Origin: Gordonia polyisoprenivorans NBRC 16320 = JCM 10675
GTDB taxonomy: Bacteria > Actinomycetota > Actinomycetes > Mycobacteriales > Mycobacteriaceae
Assembly: GCF_000241325.1 (NCBI RefSeq)
Contig: NZ_BAEI01000030.1
Location: forward strand, 1 to 61,841
Length of the DNA: 61,841 bases
Direction of reading: 5' to 3'
A program made the translations under genes and the position numbers. The notes under the pieces are model-generated. The model was not told the origin of the DNA and ran no database searches. It saw nothing but the letters and a program-made list of their open reading frames with translations. Of the stretch, positions 19,173 to 28,027 are shown in pieces. How positions within the stretch are numbered: the first letter of the stretch is position 1; each line of letters begins with the position of its first letter.

Positions 19173-20351
19173 TTACTGCAGGCGCCGCATCGCCCGCGCC
19201 GCGAAGTCATCGAGTGCTGCTGTCACCTCGACGGCTTGCCACATCCGGTTACGCCGGAAGCCGGTGAATTCCACCAGGACACCGGCCTCCACGAGCGGGG
19301 CGATGGCCCGGCCGGCATTTGTCGGCGAGATGCCGAGCTCGCCGGCCACCGTCTTGGTGTCCACGACCGGTTGGCGCAGAACAACATCGAGAAGCCGTTG
19401 AGCCGATGACCCACCACGAACCCGGACGATATCGCTCCAGTGACTGCGGATTCGCCGAAGCTCCGACACCAGGTCGGTTGCTTGCGCGATCGCAGACATC
19501 GCTGCGTTGGCCATCGTCTCGATGATGGGGACGACATCGCCTTCGCGATAAGCATCGAGGGTGGCGAAATAGTGTCCGGTGTCGGCGAGTAGTCCTGCCG
19601 AGACCGGAATCGTGACGGTGTGGGTCATTCCGTGGTGGCGAAACATGGACTGCACCAGCGCCCGACCGGTGCGTCCGTTCCCGTCCGGAAAGGGGTGGAT
19701 CGTCTCGAACTGGGCATGTGCGATTGCGGTGGCGAGCAGTGGCGGCAGATCTGTGCGGCGCGCGAAAATCAGCAGATCATCGATGAGTTGGGGCACGTAT
19801 CGCGCGGCGGGTGCTACGAAGTCGGCGCCGTGTGGACCCACTCCCGAGCCACCGATCCATACCTGATCGGTGCGCCAGGCGCCGGCGATCGCCGGATCGT
19901 GGTTCTCGAGCAGTGCGCGATGCATGGCAAGAATGGTGTCGGCGTCCAATCGGTCGGCCAGCGCTATCGCCGCGCTCATCGCAGCGACGTTGCCGACGAT
20001 GGCGGTCGCGTTGCGCTTCTCGGTGCTCCCGAGCTGTGCGAGGGCTATCTGTTTTGCGCCGGACGAGAGGTTTTCGATCTGGGATGACGAGGCAGACTCG
20101 GAGCGGAGCAGGATGGTGGCGAACGACGCTATCTCGCTGCCGAACTCGGCGTCGAAACGGGCGATCATCGCACTTGCCTCGGATACCAGTGTCGCCAGCG
20201 GCGCCGGGACAGCCGGAGTCTTGTCGGCGATGAGCGGCACGACGGCGGCGCGGTAGGGTCCGCGATGACGGTCCCGCTGCGCACGCGCGAGCAACTCGGC
20301 CGGAATTGTCGGTGTCCAGTCAAGGTACTCGTAGTCGATGGCCGGCCACAT
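19173..20351 (-). CDS. Fic-family protein with C-terminal winged helix
   Basis: A 392-aa Fic protein, likely an AMP-transferase. The active-site motif HPFPDGNGRTGR (residues 219-230) is intact, including the catalytic histidine, the acidic metal-binding residue and both arginines. An inhibitory helix is present in front of the Fic core with the S-x-x-x-E-N pattern at residues 89-94 (class II self-inhibited arrangement), so activity would need relief of Glu93. Residues about 310-385 form a winged-helix domain (DTKTVAGELGISPTNAGRAIAPLVEAGVL). An 8-bp palindrome lies 55 bp upstream, suggesting self-regulation. The target is unknown. Confidence 0.93.
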   Translation of the reverse strand: MWPAIDYEYLDWTPTIPAELLARAQRDRHRGPYRAAVVPLIADKTPAVPAPLATLVSEASAMIARFDAEFGSEIASFATILLRSESASSSQIENLSSGAKQIALAQLGSTEKRNATAIVGNVAAMSAAIALADRLDADTILAMHRALLENHDPAIAGAWRTDQVWIGGSGVGPHGADFVAPAARYVPQLIDDLLIFARRTDLPPLLATAIAHAQFETIHPFPDGNGRTGRALVQSMFRHHGMTHTVTIPVSAGLLADTGHYFATLDAYREGDVVPIIETMANAAMSAIAQATDLVSELRRIRSHWSDIVRVRGGSSAQRLLDVVLRQPVVDTKTVAGELGISPTNAGRAIAPLVEAGVLVEFTGFRRNRMWQAVEVTAALDDFAARAMRRLQ

Positions 20352-20405
20352 TCGCGACGTTCACCTATCTGAACGAAATAACTGAGAGCATGCGCCCACC
20401 ATACC

Positions 20406-20426
20406 CTCACTTATCCGCTAAGTGAG
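20406..20426. promoter_or_regulatory. Palindromic operator candidate upstream of fic
   Basis: CTCACTTA (20406-20413) and TAAGTGAG (20419-20426) are perfect inverted repeats separated by five bases, 55 bp upstream of the fic start and in the short gap before the next gene. The Fic protein has its own DNA-binding domain, so autoregulation is the simplest reading. Confidence 0.5.
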
Positions 20427-20445
20427 AATAAGGAGAGGCCTGCCT

Positions 20446-21642
20446 TCACCCAGCCGGACGCATCCGGGGCCGCGGCTCGTCGTCGGGCAGGACCACCACC
20501 CGCAGGGCGGCACGGAACTTGTCGGTGGTCACCCGCCAGCCCTGCTCCTCGTGGCGGCAGGCCTGCGCCTCCTCCGGATCATCGGCCTCCTCGGCGGACT
20601 GCGCCCACGACAGATACTGCTCCTCACACGTGCGGATCAACTGCAGCATCTCCGCACGGTCGTACCCGCAGATCTGGGCGATCTCGCGGGGACTGAGCAC
20701 CGCGTTGTCGGTGTCGAGTTGCAGCACCGCCAGCAGGGTGTCCGGCAATGGATCCGAATCCTCGGCTTCCGCCGGCGAATCATCTTGTGCACCAGAGACA
20801 CTGGCGCCTGCACGCACACGCGCGACGATGCGCGGCACGTCGTCGTCGATGAAGCCGAACCAGTCGGCCAGTCCGGCCCGCAGGTTGTCGCCGGAGAACA
20901 CGGTGACGTCGATGACGCGGTGCGCGAACACCTGCCGTTGACGCAGCATCACCCGGATACCGTCGCGCGAGGTCGGTTGCGCGGCGATGTAGGGCGCCGC
21001 GACCAGGGGGTCCGAGACGGAATCGGTGAGCATCGCGAATGCCACCAGCCGCGGCAGATCCTCGTGCACCCGCAACCACGACGGTGGCTCGGTCGGCAAC
21101 ACCACGTCTCCGTCGTCGTCGACCTCGATGCGCTGGCCGGTGACCTCCTCGAGCATCGAGACGACAAGGGCGCGCAGATGCTCCGGACCGTGCGGGACGA
21201 CCCCGGCGCGCAGCGTGGGCTCGACGCGGGGCGGCTCGTCGGCGAGAAACGGTGCGCGCAGGAAAGTCGGATGCACCGTCTCCCACACCTGTCGGAAGGT
21301 GTTGACGATGGCAGCGGCCATCTCGTCGGCGCGGGCATGTCCGCCCTCGAGGATGTAGGTACCGCCGGCCAGCCGGCGCCAGCCGAGTGCGCGCAGCTGC
21401 CCGATCTGGATTCGGTAGCAGTCGACGGAGGTGTGCAAGGTGAGCGGGTCCAGCGTCAACCGCACCCGATGTGCCCGCGTGTACCGGATGTCGATCCGGC
21501 CGTGCGGGCCCTCCGGGATGCTGGGGTCCTGTTCGATCCAGGTGAGATCGGCCGCGGTCAGCTCACGGAGGAATGCGGCGAGTTCGGTGCGGAACTCCTG
21601 CCAGGCGTCGTCGATGGATGCATCGAAATCGTTGGTGCGCAT
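20446..21642 (-). CDS. YbjN/TY-Chap-like protein, function unknown
   Basis: A 398-aa soluble protein. The N-terminal third (about 5-130: WQEFRTELAAFLRELTAADLTWIEQ, RIDIRYTRAHRVRLTLDPLT) resembles the actinobacterial TY-Chap/YbjN peptide-binding chaperone group; the middle (about 150-260) holds a second similar module (ALVVSMLEEVTGQRIEVDDDGDVVLP). An acidic linker follows and a C-terminal region of unknown fold. The ATG at 21642 is chosen because GGAGGGAG precedes it. Family assignment is from pattern only and could be wrong; the reading frame itself is convincing. Confidence 0.65.
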   Translation of the reverse strand: MRTNDFDASIDDAWQEFRTELAAFLRELTAADLTWIEQDPSIPEGPHGRIDIRYTRAHRVRLTLDPLTLHTSVDCYRIQIGQLRALGWRRLAGGTYILEGGHARADEMAAAIVNTFRQVWETVHPTFLRAPFLADEPPRVEPTLRAGVVPHGPEHLRALVVSMLEEVTGQRIEVDDDGDVVLPTEPPSWLRVHEDLPRLVAFAMLTDSVSDPLVAAPYIAAQPTSRDGIRVMLRQRQVFAHRVIDVTVFSGDNLRAGLADWFGFIDDDVPRIVARVRAGASVSGAQDDSPAEAEDSDPLPDTLLAVLQLDTDNAVLSPREIAQICGYDRAEMLQLIRTCEEQYLSWAQSAEEADDPEEAQACRHEEQGWRVTTDKFRAALRVVVLPDDEPRPRMRPAG

Positions 21643-21726
21643 CGTTTCTCCCTCCGGTCGCGAAGGGGACGTTCCCTTCACCGATGACGATAGGGCAGGG
21701 GTACGACACTTTCGGAACGGCCGCCG

Positions 21727-23229
21727 TCAGCTCACCTCGGACGACACGCCCCACCTGTTCGCTAGCTCGGCGACGGGCGCCGACCACTCGCGATCGCCGT
21801 CGCCCCAGGCCAGCTGGGTGACACCGGTCGCGAGATCGATGTCGGCGCGCGCCCATGCCCCCGCCACCGCACGTCCGCGCCGCAGCAACCGCAGATGCCC
21901 GTCGGCGAGTGTGGTCTCACACGGCCCGTCGAACGCCGGATGGGTGTTGCGGAACCGGCACAACGCCAGCAGCGCCCCGACCACCGGGCGGCGGAGGTCC
22001 TCGGCGATCTCGGCATGCGTGTAGTGGTGACGATTGATGTCGCGGCCAACGCCGGTCCGATCGAGCAACTCCATGTCGTTGCCGCCGGCCAGCAGCCCGA
22101 CGTAGTAGACCTGCGGGATGCCCGGCACGAACAACTGCAGCGTGCGGGCGCTCAGATAGCGCTCGTCGTCACGGCCGAGCGCATCGTAGAACGTCGAATT
22201 CACCTGATAGATATCGACGTTCGCTGCCGATGTGCCCGTGGCGAGGCGACTCGTCCCGCCGGTGCGCCGGTGAATCTCCTCGACGAGCTCGTGAACCTGC
22301 ACGGGGGTGAGTAGCCCAGGCCCCTCGACCGGGTCGGGCCCGACGTCGACGACCCCGATGCCGTCATGGGTGTCGAGCACGGTGACGGCGTTGTCGGGAC
22401 GGATCTGCAGCCAACGCACCAGCGCCTGCGCATCGGCGGTGTAGAGGGTGTGCAACACCAATGCGGGCAGAGCGAAGTCGTAGACGCGGTCGACCGAGCG
22501 CGCGATGGCGATCTGCCGCGCGAAATGCGAGTGCACCTCGACGAGGACCTCGACGCCGCGCGTGTGCGCCTTCGCCGCGAACTCGTCGATGAAGGCGATG
22601 GTCTCGGGTGTCATGAAACACGAGGTTCCCGGTGTCTTGATCGCATACCCGACGGCGTCGAGACGTAGCGCGCTCACCCCGGCATCGGTGGCCGCGTCGA
22701 GGATCGAGTCGAGGTAAGCCCGGCCGGGCGCCGACCGCACGTCGATGTCGATCTGGGCGGCGGTGAAGGTGGTCCACACGTACCGCACACGCCCGCCGAG
22801 CGCGATGGCCGTGAACGGCAACCCGGGCCGCGGCCGGTAGATGGCCGTCAGCTGGTCCTCGGTGGCGCCGTTCGGGAACACCGACGACAAGGTGAGAAAC
22901 ATTGGCGCATAGCACGACTCGTCGCCGTGGGCGACGACGTCACGAAACTGTGCCGAGTCCGCCGACACGTGGTTGATGATCTGATCGGCCATCACCTCGT
23001 GCGTGGTCGCGAGGTCGGTGATGTCGGCCCAGCTCCCCAGCCGGGGGTCGACGCGGGTGTGGTCGACGGGGTCGAATCCGGCGTCGGCACCGTCGAACGG
23101 GGTGAAGAACGGCAGCACATGCACCCCGCCGAACACACCGTCGAAGGGGCCTCGCAGGAGTGCGGTGAGCCCGGCGAGGCTGCCACCGAACCGATCCGCG
23201 TACGCAATCAGATGCACCGTGTTCTGCAC
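21727..23229 (-). CDS. GH13 sucrose phosphorylase-type enzyme
   Basis: A 500-aa alpha-amylase-fold enzyme of the GH13_18 type, which splits sucrose (or a related glucoside) with phosphate to glucose-1-phosphate. It opens with VHLIAYADRFGG and FGGVHVLPFFTPFDGADAGFDP, family hallmarks. The catalytic set is Asp191 (RLDAVGYAIKTPG), Glu231 (LVEVHSHFA) and Asp289 (VLDTHDGIGV), one residue offset from the well-studied Bifidobacterium adolescentis enzyme (192/232/290). It lacks a signal peptide, so acts in the cytoplasm. GTG start. Sucrose-6-phosphate or glucosylglycerol phosphorylase are alternatives that sequence alone does not exclude. Confidence 0.85.
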   Translation of the reverse strand: MQNTVHLIAYADRFGGSLAGLTALLRGPFDGVFGGVHVLPFFTPFDGADAGFDPVDHTRVDPRLGSWADITDLATTHEVMADQIINHVSADSAQFRDVVAHGDESCYAPMFLTLSSVFPNGATEDQLTAIYRPRPGLPFTAIALGGRVRYVWTTFTAAQIDIDVRSAPGRAYLDSILDAATDAGVSALRLDAVGYAIKTPGTSCFMTPETIAFIDEFAAKAHTRGVEVLVEVHSHFARQIAIARSVDRVYDFALPALVLHTLYTADAQALVRWLQIRPDNAVTVLDTHDGIGVVDVGPDPVEGPGLLTPVQVHELVEEIHRRTGGTSRLATGTSAANVDIYQVNSTFYDALGRDDERYLSARTLQLFVPGIPQVYYVGLLAGGNDMELLDRTGVGRDINRHHYTHAEIAEDLRRPVVGALLALCRFRNTHPAFDGPCETTLADGHLRLLRRGRAVAGAWARADIDLATGVTQLAWGDGDREWSAPVAELANRWGVSSEVS

Positions 23230-23295
23230 GACGCCAACGCTACTGGGTGACGTGCATTTGCGGCGGGAACCGGGCTCAGGCGAGGGTGGTACTCC

Positions 23296-24393
23296 TCACG
23301 CCTGCGTCATCGGGGTCACCACCGTCGAGGTGGCGGCAAGCAGCGCTGCGCCTCGCGCACAGACGAACTCGGCGTCGGCGGGGATGACGACGGGACAGTC
23401 GAACCGGGCGGCCACGCTGTCGGCGAGCAGCGGGAACGTCGGGGCGGTGCCGATGAGCACGACGTGGTCGGGGCCGGGATCGGTGTCGCCGCAGCGCTGC
23501 AGGGCGCGCACGATCTCCGCCGCCTGCGGGCGGGCGAGGCCGTAGAGGTCGTCGAGGGTGAGCGTCACACCGTGCTGCTCGAGTCCGCGGACACCTGGTG
23601 TGACGACCTCCATCCGGGTCGACATGGTGCGCAACGTGGTTCGGACTTCCGCGCAGTGCGCTCGCACCTGGGCGACTAGCGCCGGATGCGGCGGCACCGG
23701 GTGCCCGGCCTGCGCCGCCTTCGCCAGGACCCGATGCTCGAGACGGTCGTCGAAGTGGCACACCCCCAACCCGGGAAAGCGGTGCGCGGTGATGGTCGTC
23801 AGATGTCCCGAGCGTGGCCGACGCGCATGGGCGACCACGGCGCTGTCGTCGCGCAGGTCGCAGACGGTCACGCCATGTGCCCGGTCGAGACCGTCGCAGT
23901 GGTCCACCCATTCGAGCGCGGCGTCGGTGTCGGGAACGAGCAGCAGCGCCCGATGGTCGGCGAGTCCGGCATCAACGAGACTGCGGTGGAACAGCGATAC
24001 CTGCGGGACGGTCCAATAGGTCGGGTGCGCGATGAGCAGCCGTGCGACATGTTCGCCGACGGTGGCCTCGAGGTGCGCGACCAGGACGACGAGCAGCCGG
24101 GCGGCGAGGTCGTCGGCGAGACGGTCCGGACCGCCGGGTGCGCTCAGCGGACGTGGATCACCGAGATGGTCGACGAAGTGGCGGTAGGTGGCATCGGCGT
24201 GACGCCGATCGGGCAGGGCTGCGGCGGTGTGCGCGGGCCAGCGCAGAGCGGCCGGGAAGGCGTACTGCGAGTCGATTCGGACGGAACCGACAGATCGGTC
24301 GGCGGTGGCCGTTCGGCCGCCGGAAGACGCGTCGCGAATGACCGCAACGCGCACGTGGTCGGATTGGAGATGAAGCCCGACAACCACACTCAT
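23296..24393 (-). CDS. Hsp70/actin-fold ATPase-like protein
   Basis: A 365-aa protein with the layout of an Hsp70 nucleotide-binding domain but no peptide-binding domain: VVGLHLQSDHVRVAVIRD (phosphate 1 region), GVTVCDLRDDSAVVAHARR (phosphate 2), and VVLIGTAPTFPLLADSVAARF (adenosine region) near the end. Several glycines of canonical DnaK loops are replaced, so ATP use is uncertain. The ATG at 24391-24393 has GGAGG upstream. It lies 66 bp from the sucrose phosphorylase gene on the same strand. Function unknown. Confidence 0.7.
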   Translation of the reverse strand: MSVVVGLHLQSDHVRVAVIRDASSGGRTATADRSVGSVRIDSQYAFPAALRWPAHTAAALPDRRHADATYRHFVDHLGDPRPLSAPGGPDRLADDLAARLLVVLVAHLEATVGEHVARLLIAHPTYWTVPQVSLFHRSLVDAGLADHRALLLVPDTDAALEWVDHCDGLDRAHGVTVCDLRDDSAVVAHARRPRSGHLTTITAHRFPGLGVCHFDDRLEHRVLAKAAQAGHPVPPHPALVAQVRAHCAEVRTTLRTMSTRMEVVTPGVRGLEQHGVTLTLDDLYGLARPQAAEIVRALQRCGDTDPGPDHVVLIGTAPTFPLLADSVAARFDCPVVIPADAEFVCARGAALLAATSTVVTPMTQA

Positions 24394-24530
24394 GATCAAC
24401 CTCCGCAGACGCCGGTGGAACGTCGGTGGGCACGGAAGTGGCTCACCAGAATCCACGATGCGCTTGCGGCCTGGTGAGCCGCTGACGACATCGTGAGGAT
24501 TGCCTGGCAGACAGGTTGCGGATTGGGCAC

Positions 24531-24565
24531 GAGCGCGCCCCCAACCATCGGCCGGGGGCGCGCTC
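24531..24565 (-). terminator. Terminator of the betaine ABC operon
   Basis: A perfect 12-bp GC-rich stem (arms GAGCGCGCCCCC at 24531-24542 and its complement at 24554-24565, 11-base loop) lies 18 bp past the stop of the substrate-binding protein gene, in the direction of transcription. Confidence 0.8.
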
Positions 24566-24583
24566 GTCGATCGGTCGGTGTGC

Positions 24584-25588
24584 TCAGCCGAGCTGGGCGG
24601 CCACGATCTGGCTCTCGAATTGCGGATGCGTGGACAACCATTCGGTCACCGCGCCGTCGGGATTGTTGCCGCCGTACTTCTGGGTCATCAGATTTTCCAG
24701 CTCCGACAGGTCGGCGTCGGGGACGACGAGATTCTTGAACAGCTGCGCGGCCTTGGGTGCCTTCTCACCGAAGCCCTTGGTGGCGAAGTTCCACAGGCCT
24801 TCCTTGCCGCCGAGCGCGCCCTTCGGGTCCTGCAGGTCACGGATCTTGAACGCGGAGTACGCCCAATGGGGCTTCCACAGGGTGACCGCGACGTTGGTGT
24901 TGTCGGCTTCGGCCTTGCGGATCGAGGCGAGCATCGCCGCGGTGGACGAGGTGGTGAAGGTGAGATCCTGCAGACCGTACGCCGGGATCACCTTGTCCTT
25001 GACGATCGCGGTCTCACCGGCGCCGGGCTCGATGCCGACGAGGGTGTTGTTGTACTGCGACGCCATCGATTTCAGGTCGCCGATCGACTGCGCGGGCGAC
25101 GAATCGTTGACGGCGATGGTCAGTTTCGCGTTGTCGTACCAGCAGCCGAGCGGTTCGAGCTGGTCGCCGTAGCGGTCGATGTAGGTTTTGTGCGTGCTCG
25201 GCAACCACACATCGGTGAGCACGTCGACGTCACCCTTGGACGCCGCGGTGAAAGCGGCTGCCGCGTCGAGGGTTTTGACGTCGGCGGTGTAGCCGTTGCG
25301 TTGCAGGATGTTCTTCATCAGGTAGGCGGTGGCCGTCGACTCGTCCCATCCGCTGAACGCACCGATGGCGACGTTGGTGTCGTTGCCGGCGCCGAGGCTG
25401 CCCGCGGGTGCCTTGCCCTGCGTCAGCGAGCAATTCGCGTACTTCGACGCGAGATCGTTGGTGGCGCTGGTGGTGCCGCCGGAGCCGCTGTCGGAGTTCG
25501 AGTTCGACGCACCACAGCCACTCAGCGCCAGCGCGCCGACCGTCACCGCGGCGGCGAGCACCCCGAGCTTTCTCGTCATCTTTCTCAT
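24584..25588 (-). CDS. proX: Glycine betaine-type ABC transporter substrate-binding lipoprotein
   Basis: A 334-aa OpuAC-family binding protein that should deliver a quaternary amine (glycine betaine, proline betaine or choline) to the permease next door. A signal peptide with a lipobox ending LSGC (Cys25) anchors it outside the membrane. The type 2 binding-fold features FSGWDESTATAYLMKNIL, DVDVLTDVWLPSTHKTY and TLWKPHWAYSAF supply the tryptophans that usually cage the quaternary nitrogen. It is third in a three-gene operon after the ATPase and permease, followed by a strong terminator. The exact ligand is inferred. Confidence 0.88.
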   Translation of the reverse strand: MRKMTRKLGVLAAAVTVGALALSGCGASNSNSDSGSGGTTSATNDLASKYANCSLTQGKAPAGSLGAGNDTNVAIGAFSGWDESTATAYLMKNILQRNGYTADVKTLDAAAAFTAASKGDVDVLTDVWLPSTHKTYIDRYGDQLEPLGCWYDNAKLTIAVNDSSPAQSIGDLKSMASQYNNTLVGIEPGAGETAIVKDKVIPAYGLQDLTFTTSSTAAMLASIRKAEADNTNVAVTLWKPHWAYSAFKIRDLQDPKGALGGKEGLWNFATKGFGEKAPKAAQLFKNLVVPDADLSELENLMTQKYGGNNPDGAVTEWLSTHPQFESQIVAAQLG

Positions 25589-25641
25589 CTCTACCTACCC
25601 TCTTTCCCTACTTCACTTCACTACTTCACGGTCTCCGGTGT

Positions 25642-26502
25642 TCAGAGCTGTGCGACGCGGCCGCGGTTACCGATCGCCGAACTCAGCCGGTCGAGGTAGA
25701 CGGCGATGATCACCACGGCCAGACCGGCTTCGGAACCGAGTGAGAGGTTGAGCGTCTGCAACGCCTCGTTGACCTGGCCGCCGAGCCCGCCGGCACCGGC
25801 GAACCCGGCGATGACGACCATCGACAGCGCCAGCATGATGACCTGATTGATACCTGCCATGATCGTCGGCATGGCCAACGGGATCTGGATCTGGCCGAGG
25901 ATGCGAGCCGGGCTGGAGCCGAAAGCCTGTCCGGCCTCGACCACTTCGGGATCGACCTGACGGATCGCCAACTCGGTCAAGCGGATACCCGGGGGCATGG
26001 CGAAGATCAGTGTCGACACCACACCCGGAGTGGGGCCGATGCCGAACACGATGATCACCGGGACCAGATAGACCAGCCCGGGCAGCGTCTGCATCAGGTC
26101 GAGAACGGGGCGCACGATCGACGAGACCACCCGGCTGCGGGCGGCGAGGATACCGATGGGCAACGCGATGATCAGCGCGATGATCACCGAGACCAGCACC
26201 AGCGCAATGGTGTTCATCGCGTTGACCCACTGGTCGAAGGCGCGGATGAAGTAGAAGCCGATCACCGCGAAGATCGCGAGCTTCCACCCCTGCCGCCACC
26301 CGGCGGCCAGCAACGCCAGCGCAGCGAAGATCGCGATCATCACGTAGTACGGCGGACTCGACAACACCGTGTTGAACGCATCGTAGAGACCGGTGATCAC
26401 CGTCTTGATGGCGTCGAACAGCCAACCGGCATGGTCGGTCAGCCAATTGAAGGCGGACTCGATGGCGTCGCCGACGTGGATGCGCGGGTTGACGAAGCTC
26501 AT
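25642..26502 (-). CDS. proW: Glycine betaine-type ABC transporter permease
   Basis: A 286-aa integral membrane protein of the ProW/OpuAB type with about six or seven membrane segments. The EAA coupling loop reads EAGQAFGSSPARILGQIQIPLAMPTIMAG (about residues 190-218). TLPGLVYLVPVIIVFGIGPTPGV is typical of the family. The start overlaps the ATPase stop by four bases (ATGA). The encoded protein binds the ATPase and the lipoprotein described beside it. Confidence 0.92.
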   Translation of the reverse strand: MSFVNPRIHVGDAIESAFNWLTDHAGWLFDAIKTVITGLYDAFNTVLSSPPYYVMIAIFAALALLAAGWRQGWKLAIFAVIGFYFIRAFDQWVNAMNTIALVLVSVIIALIIALPIGILAARSRVVSSIVRPVLDLMQTLPGLVYLVPVIIVFGIGPTPGVVSTLIFAMPPGIRLTELAIRQVDPEVVEAGQAFGSSPARILGQIQIPLAMPTIMAGINQVIMLALSMVVIAGFAGAGGLGGQVNEALQTLNLSLGSEAGLAVVIIAVYLDRLSSAIGNRGRVAQL

Positions 26503-27731
26503 GCGTTGTCCTCCTCACGCAGGGCGAGCGCAGCCAGCAGGCTGGTCCGCGGGATCACCCCGCGCAACCGGCCGTCGTCGTCGGTCACCACCAGCGGGAC
26601 CACGGATTGTGCTGACGGAGCGAACAATTCCGCGATCGGGGTCGAAGCGTTGACCCGGACCAGCGAGTCGGTGCGCACGAGTGGCCGCAGATCCGGCGGG
26701 TCGTCGGGCATGGTGGCGATGTCGTCGTCGGTGAGATAGCCCAACAGTCGGCCGTCGTCGGTGACCAGGGCGCGATCGGTCTGGTGGTGACGCATCGCGA
26801 TGATCGCCTCCTGCGGCCCGGCGGTGACGGGCAGTGTCACCTGCGCGGGTTGCAGCACCGACGCGGCGGTGAGCACGCGGGTGCGGTCGACCTCGGCGGT
26901 GAACTTGGCGACGTAGTCGTTGGCGGGCTCGGTGAGAATCTGTTCGGCCGAACCGATCTGGACGATCCGACCGGACCGCATGACGGCGATCCGGTCGCCG
27001 ACGTACATCGCCTCGTTGAGATCATGGGTGATGAACACGATCGTCTTGCCCAGGGACGCCTGCAATTCGACGAGTTGATCCTGCATCTCCCGGCGGATCA
27101 GCGGATCGAGTGCTGAAAAGGCCTCGTCCATCAACAGGATCGGGGTCTCGGCGGCCAGCGCACGCGCCAATCCGACGCGCTGTTGCATACCGCCGGACAA
27201 CTGGCGGGGATAACGGTCGCCCCACCCGTGCAGACCGACCGTCTCGAGCCAGTGGTCGGCGCGCTCGAGCCGCTCGGCCTTGGCAATTCCCTTTTCCCGC
27301 AATGCATAGGCGGCGTTATCGCGGACGCTGCGGTGCGGCAGGAGCGCAAAGTGCTGGAACACCATGGAAATCGAGTCGCGGCGGATCTGCCGCAGGTGCT
27401 TGTCGTTCACCGCGGCGAGATCGATATCGCCGACGAACACCGAACCGGCCGACGGCTTCCACAGTCCGTTGAGGGTGCGGATCAACGTCGACTTGCCCGA
27501 TCCGGACAACCCCATCACGACGAAGATCTCGCCGGGTGCGACATCGAAGGTGGCGTCGATGACCGCGGCGGTACCGAGGTCCTTCACGTCGTCGGCGTCG
27601 GCGCCCTCGCGGAGACGCTTGACGGCCTCGTCGGGTCGGCGTCCGAACACCTTGTAGACATGTTCGGCGCGTAGCGCGGGCCCGGCTGCGGACGCGGTGG
27701 TCGCGCTGTCGGTCTCGGGCGAGATGGTCAC
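26499..27731 (-). CDS. proV: Glycine betaine-type ABC transporter ATPase with CBS domains
   Basis: A 410-aa ATPase of the ProV/OpuAA type. Walker A is GLSGSGKST, the Q-loop is [13 protein letters not shown], the signature is [15 protein letters not shown], Walker B is [13 protein letters not shown] and the switch histidine is in ITHDLNEA. The family-specific N-terminal extension ([16 protein letters not shown]) and a C-terminal pair of CBS domains (about 285-405), which sense ionic strength in OpuA, are present. GTG start preceded by AAGGAGGAG. First gene of the operon, divergent from a lipoprotein gene across 296 bp. Confidence 0.93.
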   Translation of the reverse strand: MTISPETDSATTASAAGPALRAEHVYKVFGRRPDEAVKRLREGADADDVKDLGTAAVIDATFDVAPGEIFVVMGLSGSGKSTLIRTLNGLWKPSAGSVFVGDIDLAAVNDKHLRQIRRDSISMVFQHFALLPHRSVRDNAAYALREKGIAKAERLERADHWLETVGLHGWGDRYPRQLSGGMQQRVGLARALAAETPILLMDEAFSALDPLIRREMQDQLVELQASLGKTIVFITHDLNEAMYVGDRIAVMRSGRIVQIGSAEQILTEPANDYVAKFTAEVDRTRVLTAASVLQPAQVTLPVTAGPQEAIIAMRHHQTDRALVTDDGRLLGYLTDDDIATMPDDPPDLRPLVRTDSLVRVNASTPIAELFAPSAQSVVPLVVTDDDGRLRGVIPRTSLLAALALREEDNA

Positions 27732-28027
27732 CTCTCCTCCTTCCAGCAGGCACCCAGGCGTTGCGCATCACGCAACAAACTGTGCTAGCGGCAATCGCGG
27801 CACCTTTTAGTCACCCTAAACAGAAGCTGTGTGATGCATGGGCACTACAACGAAATGAGCGGCCTGTTGCTGCCGTGTCGGGTTTGTCGGATATCAGGGG
27901 GAGTGCTGGTGGGTCCAATCGTCCGAACATACGAACTCGCGCTTGTGCCCGGGTAGATCAGCCGTCTACAGGGGCGCCGCGCTGTTACGCTCCGAGCCTG
28001 CGCCGCAGGATCTTTCAAGGAGACACG
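27732..28027. promoter_or_regulatory. Divergent promoter region, betaine operon and lipoprotein
   Basis: This 296-bp gap holds the two opposite promoters. A short inverted repeat TTTAG-n5-CTAAA is at 27806-27820, in the AT-richer part of the gap. The right end has AAGGAG before the lipoprotein start. I see no coding sequence or RNA motif I recognise in it. Confidence 0.35.
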
